A DNA stretch of 64,000 nucleotides from Acidimicrobiaceae bacterium. Its GTDB lineage: Bacteria > Actinomycetota > Acidimicrobiia > Acidimicrobiales > RAAP-2. Under the pieces are notes generated by a model that made no database searches, was not told the origin of the DNA, and saw only the letters and a list, made by a program, of their open reading frames with translations. The position numbers and the translations under genes are program-made. Position 1 is the stretch's first letter. Each line of letters begins with the position of its first letter. Location of the stretch: assembly GCA_003167415.1 (NCBI GenBank), contig PMTF01000013.1, positions 38,692 through 102,691 of the forward strand, written 5' to 3'. Positions 52,842-61,371 of this stretch are shown here, piece after piece.

Positions 52842-53162
52842 GTGACTCCCACACCGCCGAACCTCTCGCAAGAACAGCGCGTCGAGGCATCGCGATTGGC
52901 CGTAGCGAATCGTCGTCGACGCGCGGAAGTCAAGCGCCAAGTGAAGTCGGGCGAGCTGTCACTGGAAGAACTTTTCGACCTGGCCGCGCGCGAAGAGTGC
53001 GTGGCGCAGATGCGCGCCTATGACCTCATCAGTGCGCTTCCCGCCATTGGCGAAGTGAAGGCCGAACGAATTATGAACAACGCGTCGATCGCCAAGACCC
53101 GGCGGATCCGGGGCCTCGGTCCCAAGCAGCGCGCAGAACTGTTTCGAGCTCTTGTCCGCTGA
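52842..53162 (+). CDS. mihF: Actinobacterial integration host factor mIHF
   Basis: mIHF is a small nucleoid protein of Actinobacteria, unrelated to the HU/IHF fold, that bends DNA and was first described as a host factor for phage L5 integration. The 106-residue protein has a long N-terminal helix (SQEQRVEASRLAVANRRRRAEVKRQV) and the helix-two-turn-helix core with LPAIGEVKAERIM and IRGLGPKQRAEL. The GTG start is leaderless by the -10 at 52830. Pairing with gmk is conserved in Actinobacteria. Confidence 0.95.
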   Translation: MTPTPPNLSQEQRVEASRLAVANRRRRAEVKRQVKSGELSLEELFDLAAREECVAQMRAYDLISALPAIGEVKAERIMNNASIAKTRRIRGLGPKQRAELFRALVR

Positions 53163-53724
53163 GCCCTTCATTGCGGTTCTCATCGGTCCGGGCGGCGTTG
53201 GCAAAGGCACTCTGGCTCGAGCGCTCGTTGAGGCCGACCCGCGTCTGTGGCTGAGTAAGAGTTGGACCACGCGTCCGGTGCGAGCGACCGAAGACGGTAC
53301 GGAGTACTACTTCGTCGACCGTGCCACGTTCGAACGGGCCATCGAGGACGACTCGTTCTTGGAGTGGGCTGAGTTCCACGGCAACCTGTACGGGACGCCT
53401 CGTCCCCAGGCCGGCGAGCACGACGTGCTGCTCGAGATCGAAGTCCAAGGCGCCGAGCAGGTCCTCGCGCACGACGCCACGGCCGTGGTCATCCTCGTGG
53501 TCGCTCCGTCGATGGAGCAACTCGAAGAACGACTGCGGGGCCGTGGCGACGGCGACGAGCACGTGGAAAAGCGACTCTCGAGTGCACCGCACGAACTCGC
53601 GAAAGGCCAGGCGATTGCTACGCGCGTCGTGGTTAATGACGACGTGGAGCGGGCAACGAGGGAAATCCTCTCTATACTGGAAGAACTCCGCCCAGCCCGG
53701 CGATCCCCCTCGAAAAAGGACTGA
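53152..53724 (+). CDS. gmk: Guanylate kinase
   Basis: Gmk phosphorylates GMP to GDP. The 190-residue protein has the P-loop GPGGVGKGTLAR (about 12-23), the GMP-binding SKSWTTRPVRATEDGTEYYFVD with its Arg and Tyr residues, FLEWAEFHGNLYGTP and EIEVQGAEQV. The start is a TTG eleven bases inside the mihF end, which keeps the N-terminus short before the P-loop. Guanylate-kinase activity of this family member is expected from intact motifs. Confidence 0.94.
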   Translation: MSAEPFIAVLIGPGGVGKGTLARALVEADPRLWLSKSWTTRPVRATEDGTEYYFVDRATFERAIEDDSFLEWAEFHGNLYGTPRPQAGEHDVLLEIEVQGAEQVLAHDATAVVILVVAPSMEQLEERLRGRGDGDEHVEKRLSSAPHELAKGQAIATRVVVNDDVERATREILSILEELRPARRSPSKKD

Positions 53725-53729
53725 ACACC

Positions 53730-54083
53730 ATGGCCGAACGCCCCACCCTCGTCGATCCGCCCATCGAGACCCTCTTGAACAAGGTGGGCGATTCGAAGTT
53801 CACGCTGGTGGCCGTCTCGGCGATCCGGGCCCGTGAGATCAACGAGTACTACAACGGCCTCGGATCGGGCCACGGGGCCCTGATTCCGCCGCAGGTGACG
53901 TCGCTTTCCAATAAGTCACTGTCGTTGGCGATGGAAGAGCTCTACCAGGGCAAACTGGAGTTCCACCGCCCCACCGCCGAAGAACTCGAAGATGAGCGTC
54001 TCCAAGCGGTCGCGTTAGAAGAGGCCCGTCAGGACGCCAACAGCGACCTTGACGCCTTCACCGATGCCCTCCGCGACGCCTGA
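53730..54083 (+). CDS. rpoZ: RNA polymerase omega subunit
   Basis: The omega subunit helps assemble RNA polymerase by folding around beta-prime. The 117-residue protein has the omega core LLNKVGDSKFTLVAVSAIRAREINEYYN (quoted in part as DSKFTLV and RAREINEY), a PPQVTSLSNKSLSLAMEEL segment typical of actinobacterial omega, and an acidic C-terminal tail. It follows gmk after five bases and overlaps coaBC by 20 bases. The gmk-rpoZ-coaBC order is widespread. Confidence 0.94.
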   Translation: MAERPTLVDPPIETLLNKVGDSKFTLVAVSAIRAREINEYYNGLGSGHGALIPPQVTSLSNKSLSLAMEELYQGKLEFHRPTAEELEDERLQAVALEEARQDANSDLDAFTDALRDA

Positions 54084-55296
54084 GTCGTCCCCACCTCGAA
54101 TAGTCCTCGGCGTGGCCGGCGGCATCGCCGCTTACAAGTCAGTTGAACTGTTGCGTCTCCTGCGCGACGCCAACTACCACGTGGCTCCGATTCTCACCCC
54201 CGACGCCACGCGCTTCGTGGGGGCGCTGACCTTTAGCGCGCTCGCGAGCGAGCCGGCGCGCACGAACCTGTTCGGGGATCCCTCGACGCCGATTCCGCAC
54301 ACGCACCTCGGACAAAACGCCGACCTGATCGTCGTCGCGCCGGCCACGGCGCATCTCATCGCGCGTTACGCCATGGGACTTGCCGACGACCTGTTGAGCG
54401 CCACGTTGATGGCCACCAAAGCGCCCGTGCTGCTGTGTGCGGCGATGCACTCCGAGATGTGGGCGCAACCATCGGTGCAGGAGAATCTCGCCACGTTGCG
54501 ACGGCGCGGCGTCATGGTGCTCGAGCCCGAGACCGGTCACCTCGCCGGCGGCGACGTCGGCGTCGGTCGAATGGCCGAGCCGGCGGCAATTTTCGAGCTG
54601 GTCGAGAAGATCGTGCGCGGCTACCGCGGTCCGCTCAGCGCCAAGCGCGTCTTGATCAGTGCCGGGGGAACTCGTGAAGCAATCGATCCGGTGCGCGTTC
54701 TCGCCAATCGCTCTTCCGGTCGCCAGGGTTACGCCCTGGCCGAAGTCGCGCACCGGCTGGGCGCCACGGTGACCTTGGTGACGACCGTCGAGCGCGAGCT
54801 CGCGCTCGACGTGGCCGCGGCCATCGACGTCGTTCACGTCGAGAGCGCGGCGCAGATGCGTGACGCCATGCTGGAGAGGTTCGCGAACAGCGACTGCGCG
54901 ATCATGGCGGCCGCGGTGACCGATTTCACGGTCACGCCGGCGAGCGAAAAGATCAAAAAAGTCGCCGGACTTCCTTCCCTTCAATTCGAACTCACCGCCG
55001 ACATCGTCCAAGACCTGGTCGCCGCACGCACCGCGTCGCAGGTCGTGGTGGCCTTCGCGGCCGAGACGACGAACGTCATCGAGAACGCTCGAGAGAAATT
55101 GCAGCGCAAAGACGTGGACCTGTTAGTGGTGAATGACGTCTCGGCCCCGGGCGTCGGCTTCGAGCACGCGACCAACGAAGTCGTCGTGCTGGGCCGTGAC
55201 GGGGTCGCGCAACCGGTGTCGCTGCGATCGAAAGAAGCGGTGGCGATGGCGATCTTGGCTAGGGTGGCCTCATTGCTATCGCAAGGAGCCCCATGA
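54064..55296 (+). CDS. coaBC: Bifunctional phosphopantothenoylcysteine decarboxylase/phosphopantothenate-cysteine ligase CoaBC
   Basis: CoaBC makes 4'-phosphopantetheine in CoA synthesis. The 410-residue protein has the FMN-binding CoaC domain (about 15-190) with [26 protein letters not shown] (catalytic His) and CAAMHSEMW. The CoaB domain (about 195-405) has [21 protein letters not shown] and MAAAVTDF, with the KIKK CTP-binding region. The track TTG 54049 is replaced by ATG 54064, which lies inside the rpoZ end. It overlaps metK by ATGA. Confidence 0.95.
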   Translation: MPSATPESSPPRIVLGVAGGIAAYKSVELLRLLRDANYHVAPILTPDATRFVGALTFSALASEPARTNLFGDPSTPIPHTHLGQNADLIVVAPATAHLIARYAMGLADDLLSATLMATKAPVLLCAAMHSEMWAQPSVQENLATLRRRGVMVLEPETGHLAGGDVGVGRMAEPAAIFELVEKIVRGYRGPLSAKRVLISAGGTREAIDPVRVLANRSSGRQGYALAEVAHRLGATVTLVTTVERELALDVAAAIDVVHVESAAQMRDAMLERFANSDCAIMAAAVTDFTVTPASEKIKKVAGLPSLQFELTADIVQDLVAARTASQVVVAFAAETTNVIENAREKLQRKDVDLLVVNDVSAPGVGFEHATNEVVVLGRDGVAQPVSLRSKEAVAMAILARVASLLSQGAP

Positions 55297-56489
55297 GCGA
55301 CCGCACCCTCTTCACGTCGGAGTCGGTGACCGAAGGACACCCCGACAAGGTCGCCGATCAGGTTTCGGACGCCGTCCTCGACGCCATCCTCGCCCAGGAC
55401 CCCACCGCGCGAGTGGCCTGTGAGACGTTGCTCACCACCGGACTGTGCGTGGTGGCCGGCGAGATCTCCACCAGCGCGTACGTCGACATCAATCACCTCG
55501 CGCGCGAGACCATTATCGGCATCGGCTACGACGACGGCGCTATGGGCTTCGACGGACGCAGTTGCGGAATCTTGGTCACGCTCGACAAGCAGAGTCCCGA
55601 CATCGCCGACGGTGTCGACGTGGCGCTCGAACAGCGCTCCGGCGCCGGGGACGAGGACGTTCTGAACTCTCAAGGGGCCGGCGACCAGGGCATGATGTTC
55701 GGTTACGCCTGCAGCGACAACGATGACTTCATGCCCCTGCCGATCTGGCTGGCCCATCGCCTGGCCATGCGATTGGCCCAGGTTCGTCGTTCCGGGCTCA
55801 TCCCGTATCTGCGGCCCGACGGCAAGACCCAAGTGACCGTGGTCTACGAAGACGGCAAACCGGTGGCGATCGATACCGTGCTGATCTCGACCCAACACGA
55901 GGACGGCATCGACTCGCTCACGACGATCAAGAACGACGTCCTCGAGCACGTGATCATGCCGATGCTGCCCGCTGACCTCGACGCCACGTCGATGAAGATC
56001 TTCGTGAACCCTTCGGGGAAATTCGTGTTGGGTGGACCGCACGCCGACACCGGACTCACCGGTCGAAAGATCATCGTGGACACCTACGGCGGGATGGCCC
56101 GTCACGGCGGCGGTGCCTTCTCGGGCAAGGATCCCTCGAAGGTCGATCGCTCGGGCGCCTACGCCGCGCGCTGGGTCGCCAAGCACGTCGTCGCCGCCGG
56201 TGCGGCCGAGCGTTGCGAAGTCCAGGTCGCCTACGCCATCGGCGTGGCGCGACCGGTGTCGGTCCTGGTCGACACCTTCGGAACGGAGCGCGTCGATCGC
56301 GCCACGATCGCCAAGGCCGTCGACGCCCTGTTCGATCTTCGCCCCGCGGCGATCATCCGCGACCTCGACCTACGTCGTCCGATCTATCAGCGCACCGCCG
56401 CCTACGGCCACTTCGGCCGCAGTGATCAAGGTTTCACCTGGGAGCAGACATCGCGGGTCGACGATCTGCGCCGAGAACTGTCGCTGTAG
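55293..56489 (+). CDS. metK: S-adenosylmethionine synthetase
   Basis: MetK makes S-adenosylmethionine from methionine and ATP. The 398-residue protein has the conserved [17 protein letters not shown] at residues about 11-27, the hexapeptide-type [12 protein letters not shown], and [23 protein letters not shown] near the C-terminus; all metal and phosphate-binding motifs are intact. There is no SAM riboswitch; the ATG overlaps the coaBC stop (ATGA), so regulation is by the operon. priA begins two bases after its stop. Confidence 0.97.
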   Translation: MSDRTLFTSESVTEGHPDKVADQVSDAVLDAILAQDPTARVACETLLTTGLCVVAGEISTSAYVDINHLARETIIGIGYDDGAMGFDGRSCGILVTLDKQSPDIADGVDVALEQRSGAGDEDVLNSQGAGDQGMMFGYACSDNDDFMPLPIWLAHRLAMRLAQVRRSGLIPYLRPDGKTQVTVVYEDGKPVAIDTVLISTQHEDGIDSLTTIKNDVLEHVIMPMLPADLDATSMKIFVNPSGKFVLGGPHADTGLTGRKIIVDTYGGMARHGGGAFSGKDPSKVDRSGAYAARWVAKHVVAAGAAERCEVQVAYAIGVARPVSVLVDTFGTERVDRATIAKAVDALFDLRPAAIIRDLDLRRPIYQRTAAYGHFGRSDQGFTWEQTSRVDDLRRELSL

Positions 56490-56491
56490 CA

Positions 56492-58204
56492 GTGAGCGCC
56501 GCGCGCGCCGTTCGCATCATCACCGAGGTCGCGGCCGTCGATCGCCCCTTCGACTACCTGGTCACCGAGAAGACGGCGCGCGTCGCGGTCGGAGACCGGG
56601 TGCGCGTGGACTTCAACGGCCGCTCCGTTCGGGGTTGGGTCACCGACCGGGCCGCGGTCAGCCCCGACCTCAAGCCCTTGGTGAAATGGCTGGGTTACGG
56701 ACCACCGGCGTCGCTGCTCGAGTTGTTGGCCTGGGCCAGTGTGCGTTGGTACAGCCCGGTGAGTCGCTTCCTCGCCTCGTCGTCACCGAAACGTCTCATC
56801 ACTGAACTGCCGTCGGCCCCCGAGTCGAAGGCCCTCGCGAGCGCCGTATTGGCCGGCGTCAACGAGGTAGAGCCGGGGGTGCTCGAAGTCGCCCCGACGA
56901 CGGACCCCCTGGGATTGATTCTCGCCGCCTGCGAAGCGACCCGCGAGAAAGAGGGCTCGCTGTTGGTCCTCGTACCGACCGAGTCGTGGGCCGGTCGACT
57001 GCGGGGTCGTTTGGAACAGCGAGGGTGCGACGTCGCCTCCGGCGAGGACCAGTGGGACCGAATGCGCGCCGGCTGGCCCGTGGTCGTCGGCGCCCGGGGC
57101 ACGGCGCTCGCGCCGGTGCCCAAGGTCCGTGGCGCCGTCATTGTCGACGCCGACGACGAGGCCTATCGCAACGCGGGGGCGCCGACGTGGGACGCGGTGA
57201 CCATGCTGCGCGAGCGATGTCGTCGCGACGCGGCGCCGTTGTGGTGTACGTCGAGCGTGCCGTCGCCGTCTTTGTTGAACGACGGCGCCTATCGCTCGTG
57301 GGGCGACGTGACGGGTGGCTGGCCGCGGGTCACCATCGTCGATCGACGATTGAGCGACCCGCACGACGGCGTCCTCGCTCGCGAGGCGCTCGCGACCGCG
57401 CGACGAGCCCTCGAAGGCGACGATCCGGTGGCCGTCGTCGTCGTCTTGCAGCGCCTCGGCGATGGCCGTCTCTTCGCGTGCGCCAAGTGCGGAGAGCTCG
57501 CCCGTTGTGAGGTGTGCGGACAGGCCGAAGAAGAGAGTGACGGCCTTTTGGCGTGTCGAGAGCGCCACGAGCCCCGAGCCAACTTCTGTCGAACGTGCGG
57601 AGCGACGAATCTGAAACGCGTTCGAATCGGCGTGACGACGTTGGCTCGCGACGTCGCGGCGCAGCTCGCTCAGAAGGTCAGTGAGGTGACGGCCACCACG
57701 CCACTCGACGCGGCTCTAGAGCGAGTCGTCGTCGGAACCGAAGCCGTGTGGCAACGAGTTCGACGTTGCGGTGTCGTCATCTTCGTCGACTTCGATCAGT
57801 ATCTATTAGCACCGCGCGCGTCGGCGCGTCACAGGGCGATCACCGCCGTGGGCAAAGCCGGTCGACTCGTGGGACCGCGTCGCGAGGGACGCGGTGCGGT
57901 CGTTCTGCAGACTCGCCGGAGTGACGACCCGGTCGTGGACGCTCTCGTACGAGCGAACTTCGATGAGATCATCGACCAGGACGTGAAAACGGCGCGAGTG
58001 CTCGAACTCGCACCCTACGGCGCTGAAGCCGAGGTCTCGGGCGAGGGCGCCGAGGCATTCGTCGAAGGCTTGCGCGAGTACCGAGTCACTATTCGTCCGT
58101 CGTCGACCGGGTTCATCGTGCGCACGCACGACCTGACGACGTTAACCGCCGCGCTGCGCGCCGCCCCGCGACCGCTCGCCAAGGTACGCGTCGCGGTGCA
58201 GTAG
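56492..58204 (+). CDS. priA: PriA-like primosome protein with degenerate helicase domain
   Basis: PriA normally recognises stalled forks and reloads the replisome. The 570-residue protein keeps the N-terminal 3'-DNA-binding domain (RPFDYLVTEKTARVAVGDRVRVDF), the cysteine zinc sites of the helicase insert (CAKCGELARCEVCG, then NFCRTCGATN) and the C-terminal region. The ATPase motifs have eroded: no Walker A GxGKT is present, and the DEEH box reads DADDEAY. This matches the actinobacterial PriA-like proteins that lack helicase motifs. It is about 150-200 residues shorter than E. coli PriA. A structural role is inferred. Coordinated with metK (two-base gap). Confidence 0.9.
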   Translation: MSAARAVRIITEVAAVDRPFDYLVTEKTARVAVGDRVRVDFNGRSVRGWVTDRAAVSPDLKPLVKWLGYGPPASLLELLAWASVRWYSPVSRFLASSSPKRLITELPSAPESKALASAVLAGVNEVEPGVLEVAPTTDPLGLILAACEATREKEGSLLVLVPTESWAGRLRGRLEQRGCDVASGEDQWDRMRAGWPVVVGARGTALAPVPKVRGAVIVDADDEAYRNAGAPTWDAVTMLRERCRRDAAPLWCTSSVPSPSLLNDGAYRSWGDVTGGWPRVTIVDRRLSDPHDGVLAREALATARRALEGDDPVAVVVVLQRLGDGRLFACAKCGELARCEVCGQAEEESDGLLACRERHEPRANFCRTCGATNLKRVRIGVTTLARDVAAQLAQKVSEVTATTPLDAALERVVVGTEAVWQRVRRCGVVIFVDFDQYLLAPRASARHRAITAVGKAGRLVGPRREGRGAVVLQTRRSDDPVVDALVRANFDEIIDQDVKTARVLELAPYGAEAEVSGEGAEAFVEGLREYRVTIRPSSTGFIVRTHDLTTLTAALRAAPRPLAKVRVAVQ

Positions 58205-58248
58205 GCGTGCTGAGGCCGCCACGCGAAAGAGTTTCCGAGGGCCAGCGA

Positions 58249-58254
58249 TAACGT
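58249..58254 (+). promoter_or_regulatory. -10 box of leaderless def transcript
   Basis: TAACGT ends six bases before GTG 58261. The intervening GGGGGA could also act as a very close ribosome-binding site, so leaderless translation is less certain here. Confidence 0.4.
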
Positions 58255-58260
58255 GGGGGA

Positions 58261-58794
58261 GTGACGACGCTTCCTATTCGTATCTACGGCGACCCGGTCC
58301 TGACCCAGGTGACGACCGAGATCGAGAACATCGACGGTCGCATCGCGGCGCTCGCCCAGACGATGATCGAGACGATGAACGAGGCGCCGGGCGTGGGGCT
58401 GGCCGCCAATCAAGTGGGCGTCCAAAAGCGCCTCTTCGTCTACGACCAGGGTGAAGGTCCCCACGTCGTCGTGAACCCCAAGATTCTCGAGACCGACGGC
58501 GAGTGGACGTACGAAGAGGGCTGCCTCTCGGTGCCCGGACTCAGTTGGGAAATCACTCGAGCCAACGCGGTCCACCTCGTGGGCTTCGACCTCGACGGAA
58601 ACGAGATCGACGTGCAGACCGACGAGTACGAGGGCCGCATCCTCCAACACGAGATGGACCACCTCGACGGGGTCTTGCTCCTCGAACGACTCAACGCCGA
58701 CCAGCGACGTGAGGCCAAGCAGATACTTCGTGCCCGCAATCTGGAACTGAGCGGTTCGGACCCCGACGGACTCCACCTGTTGCTGGGTGAGTAA
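58261..58794 (+). CDS. def: Peptide deformylase
   Basis: Def removes the formyl group from nascent N-termini. The 177-residue metalloenzyme has all three motifs: GVGLAANQVG (about 42-51), EEGCLSVPG with the metal Cys, and QHEMDHLDGVLL with two metal His residues and catalytic Glu. The C-terminal extension of about 20 residues is typical of actinobacterial type I/III relatives. Its TAA stop directly abuts the fmt GTG, so formylation and deformylation genes form one unit. Confidence 0.96.
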   Translation: MTTLPIRIYGDPVLTQVTTEIENIDGRIAALAQTMIETMNEAPGVGLAANQVGVQKRLFVYDQGEGPHVVVNPKILETDGEWTYEEGCLSVPGLSWEITRANAVHLVGFDLDGNEIDVQTDEYEGRILQHEMDHLDGVLLLERLNADQRREAKQILRARNLELSGSDPDGLHLLLGE

Positions 58795-59670
58795 GTGCGT
58801 CTCGCTTTCCTCGGCACGCCCGAGGCGGCCGTCCCGTCGCTTCGCGCCCTCGTCGGCGCCGGTCACGACGTCGCTCTAGTCATCACTCGGCCCGATCGCA
58901 AGCGTGGTCGAGGCGGCCAGCTGTCACCCAGTCCCGTCAAGGCCTGCGCACAAGAGTTGGGTCTCGCCATCGGTCATCGACTCAGCGAACTGGACGACTT
59001 CGACGTCGAGCGCGGCGTCGTGGTGGCCTACGGTCGACTGATCGCGCCCGAGGTTTTAGCCCGCGTCGCGATGCTCAACGTTCACTTCTCGCTGCTGCCT
59101 CGGTGGCGCGGAGCCGCCCCCGTCGAGCGCGCGATCCTGGCGGGCGACACCGAGACGGGCGTCAGCATCATGACCCTCGAGGCCGAACTCGACACCGGTC
59201 CCGTGCACCTCGAACAACGCGTCGCGATTGACGCGAAATCGCTGACGTCACTTCTAGGTGAACTCGCGACCGTGGGTGCTCAGGCACTCACTGAGGTCCT
59301 CGGTTCGCCCGAACTGTTGGCACACCCTCGCGCGCAAGAGGGGGACGTCACGTACGCCGCGAAGCTCACCAAAGAGGACTTCCACCTCACGAGTGCATCG
59401 TCGGCCGCGCAGCTCTTGCGAATTGTTCAGTTGGGCCAGGCGTTCACCATGGTCGCTGAGCGCCGACTACTCGTGGAAAGTGCGGTCGAATACGAAGGCG
59501 CCGTTGTGGCCCGCGGATCAATCGCGCTGCGTGACGCTGCGGTCATTCTGGGGGCGGCGGAAGGGGCGATCGCCCTGCAAATCGTGCGCCCCGAGAGCGG
59601 CAAGTCAATGAGTGCGACGGCGTGGTGGACCGGTGCGAGACTCGATGAAGCCGTCGTTCAATGGGCGTGA
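58795..59670 (+). CDS. fmt: Methionyl-tRNA formyltransferase
   Basis: Fmt formylates initiator Met-tRNA using 10-formyl-THF. The 291-residue protein has FLGTPEAAVPSLRAL at the N-terminus, the catalytic NVHFSLLPRWRGAAPVERAI (Asn/His; quoted as HFSLLPRWRGAAP), an Asp in ELDTGPV, and the C-terminal tRNA-binding OB fold (about 205-285). The start is the GTG directly following the def stop. In mycobacteria the rRNA methylase gene rsmB (fmu) follows fmt; here rpe follows instead. Confidence 0.95.
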   Translation: MRLAFLGTPEAAVPSLRALVGAGHDVALVITRPDRKRGRGGQLSPSPVKACAQELGLAIGHRLSELDDFDVERGVVVAYGRLIAPEVLARVAMLNVHFSLLPRWRGAAPVERAILAGDTETGVSIMTLEAELDTGPVHLEQRVAIDAKSLTSLLGELATVGAQALTEVLGSPELLAHPRAQEGDVTYAAKLTKEDFHLTSASSAAQLLRIVQLGQAFTMVAERRLLVESAVEYEGAVVARGSIALRDAAVILGAAEGAIALQIVRPESGKSMSATAWWTGARLDEAVVQWA

Positions 59671-59686
59671 ACAAATCGGCCCCGAA

Positions 59687-59692
59687 TAGGCT
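59687..59692 (+). promoter_or_regulatory. -10 box of leaderless rpe transcript
   Basis: TAGGCT ends six bases before GTG 59699. It would start the rpe-ribD-ribBA-ribH unit. Confidence 0.5.
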
Positions 59693-59698
59693 GCCGTT

Positions 59699-60388
59699 GT
59701 GACTTCCATCGACGCAGGCCCTTCCGGAACACTGCGCGTGGCGCCGTCGATTCTGGCCGCCGATTTCGGCTCGTTGGCCAACGCGGTTCGTGAGATTGAC
59801 GCCGAAACGGATTGGCTCCACGTGGACGTCATGGACGGCCACTTCGTTCCGAACGTCTCGATCGGTCCGCCCGTCGTGAAGTCCCTTCGCCAGTACAGCG
59901 CGAGGTTCTTCGACTGCCATTTGATGATGAGTGAACCGGGTCGCTACCTCGAAGCGTTCCGCCTAGCCGGCGCCGACGGTTGCACGGTGCACGTCGAGGT
60001 CGGCTCGACCGCCTCGTTGATTGACGAAGCGCACGCGATGGGCCTTCGCGTGGGCTTGGCCGCCAATCCCGATACGCCGTTCTCGAAGGTGGCGTCGTTT
60101 CTCGGTGACATCGACCTTTTGTTGCTGATGACGGTCTTTCCCGGCTTTGGTGGTCAATCGTTCATCGGCGACGTGATGGGCAAGGTGAAGGAAGCTCGTC
60201 ACGAAGTCGACGTCAACGACTTGGCCCTCGATATCGAGGTCGATGGCGGCATCGACCTGGAGACCGCCCCGATCGCGGTGGAGGCGGGCGCCAACGTCCT
60301 CGTCGCCGGATCGGCCATCTTCCACAGTCCTGATCCACTGAACGCGGCGCACGAACTTCGCGTCGCCGCCAGGACGGGCCGAGCATGA
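59699..60388 (+). CDS. rpe: Ribulose-phosphate 3-epimerase
   Basis: Rpe interconverts ribulose-5-phosphate and xylulose-5-phosphate; ribulose-5-phosphate is also the substrate of the RibB half of ribBA downstream. The 229-residue TIM barrel has VAPSILAADF, HVDVMDGHFVPN with metal His and catalytic Asp, CHLMM, MTVFPGFGGQ and EVDGGI with the second catalytic Asp. The GTG start is leaderless by the -10 at 59687. Overlaps ribD by ATGA. Confidence 0.96.
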   Translation: MTSIDAGPSGTLRVAPSILAADFGSLANAVREIDAETDWLHVDVMDGHFVPNVSIGPPVVKSLRQYSARFFDCHLMMSEPGRYLEAFRLAGADGCTVHVEVGSTASLIDEAHAMGLRVGLAANPDTPFSKVASFLGDIDLLLLMTVFPGFGGQSFIGDVMGKVKEARHEVDVNDLALDIEVDGGIDLETAPIAVEAGANVLVAGSAIFHSPDPLNAAHELRVAARTGRA

Positions 60389-61371
60389 AGTTCTCCAACA
60401 CTGAGTTGATGACCATGGCGATCGGGGCCGGGGACAAGGCGCGCTACCTGTCGCCGCCGAACCCCTGGGTCGGAGCCCTGGTCGTCAGTGATCGCGGGGT
60501 CGTCTTGAGTGAGGGCCACACCCAGGTACCGGGAGAGTCACACGCCGAGATCGAGGCGCTGCGCCGCGCCGGTGACGGCGCTCGGGGATCGACGATGGTC
60601 GTCACCCTGGAGCCCTGCTCCCACGAGGGACGCACCGGTCCCTGCGTCGAGGCGATCGTCGAAGCGGGCGTGTCACGAGTGATCGTCGGCACCATCGATC
60701 CCGATCCTCGCGTCTCGGGTGCCGGTGTGGAACTGTTGAAGGCCTCCGGGGTTGACGTTGAAGTCGGCGTGGAGGAACCGGCGGTACGGGCCCAACTCGC
60801 ACCCTATATATGGCACCGGGTGACGGGGCGCCCGTACGTGGTCTTGAAGGTCGCGAGCACCCTCGACGGTGTCGTCGCGATGGCCGACGGCACGAGCCAA
60901 TGGATCACCGGCGAAGAGGCGCGCCGTGACGCCCACGTGCTTCGAGCGCAGAGTCAGGCGGTGCTGGTGGGCGCCGGCACGGCGCGCAGCGACGACCCGG
61001 CCTTGACCGCGCGACTCGGTGACCTCGTGCTCGAGCCGCTACGAATCGTTCTGGGCACGGCGCCCGCCGGCGCCCAGATGCGGCCTTGTCTCGAGCTGAG
61101 GGGTGATCTGGCGCAGGTACTCGACGAAATCGGCAACCACGACGTCTTGCAACTCCTCGTGGAGGGCGGTCCCACCACGGCGAGTTCGTTCCTCGAAGCC
61201 GGGCTGGTGAACCACATCGTCTGGTACCAATCGGCGTCCTTCGCCGGCAGTGACGGAACGCTCGGCGCCCTTCGGGGACTCTCGACGTCGACCATCACGG
61301 CGCTGCGGCGAGGTCGGATCGTCGGTGTTCAACGGGTCGGAGAAGATATTCGAATAGACGTGGAGGTCTAA
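60385..61371 (+). CDS. ribD: Bifunctional riboflavin deaminase/reductase RibD
   Basis: RibD carries out deamination and side-chain reduction of the pyrimidine intermediate of riboflavin synthesis. The 328-residue protein has an N-terminal zinc deaminase domain (about 1-140) with PNPWVGALVV, SHAEIEALR and EPCSHEGRTGPC, and a C-terminal DHFR-like reductase domain (about 145-328) with VVLKVASTLDG and LVEGGPTTASSFL. There is no FMN riboswitch: the start overlaps the rpe stop (ATGA). It is coupled to ribBA by TAATG. Confidence 0.95.
   Translation: MKFSNTELMTMAIGAGDKARYLSPPNPWVGALVVSDRGVVLSEGHTQVPGESHAEIEALRRAGDGARGSTMVVTLEPCSHEGRTGPCVEAIVEAGVSRVIVGTIDPDPRVSGAGVELLKASGVDVEVGVEEPAVRAQLAPYIWHRVTGRPYVVLKVASTLDGVVAMADGTSQWITGEEARRDAHVLRAQSQAVLVGAGTARSDDPALTARLGDLVLEPLRIVLGTAPAGAQMRPCLELRGDLAQVLDEIGNHDVLQLLVEGGPTTASSFLEAGLVNHIVWYQSASFAGSDGTLGALRGLSTSTITALRRGRIVGVQRVGEDIRIDVEV

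Noticed and set aside
55250-55296. SAM riboswitch before metK
   Set aside because: metK overlaps coaBC; there is no leader.
60340-60390. FMN riboswitch before ribD
   Set aside because: ribD overlaps rpe by four bases, and no RFN-like conserved segments are seen upstream of rpe.
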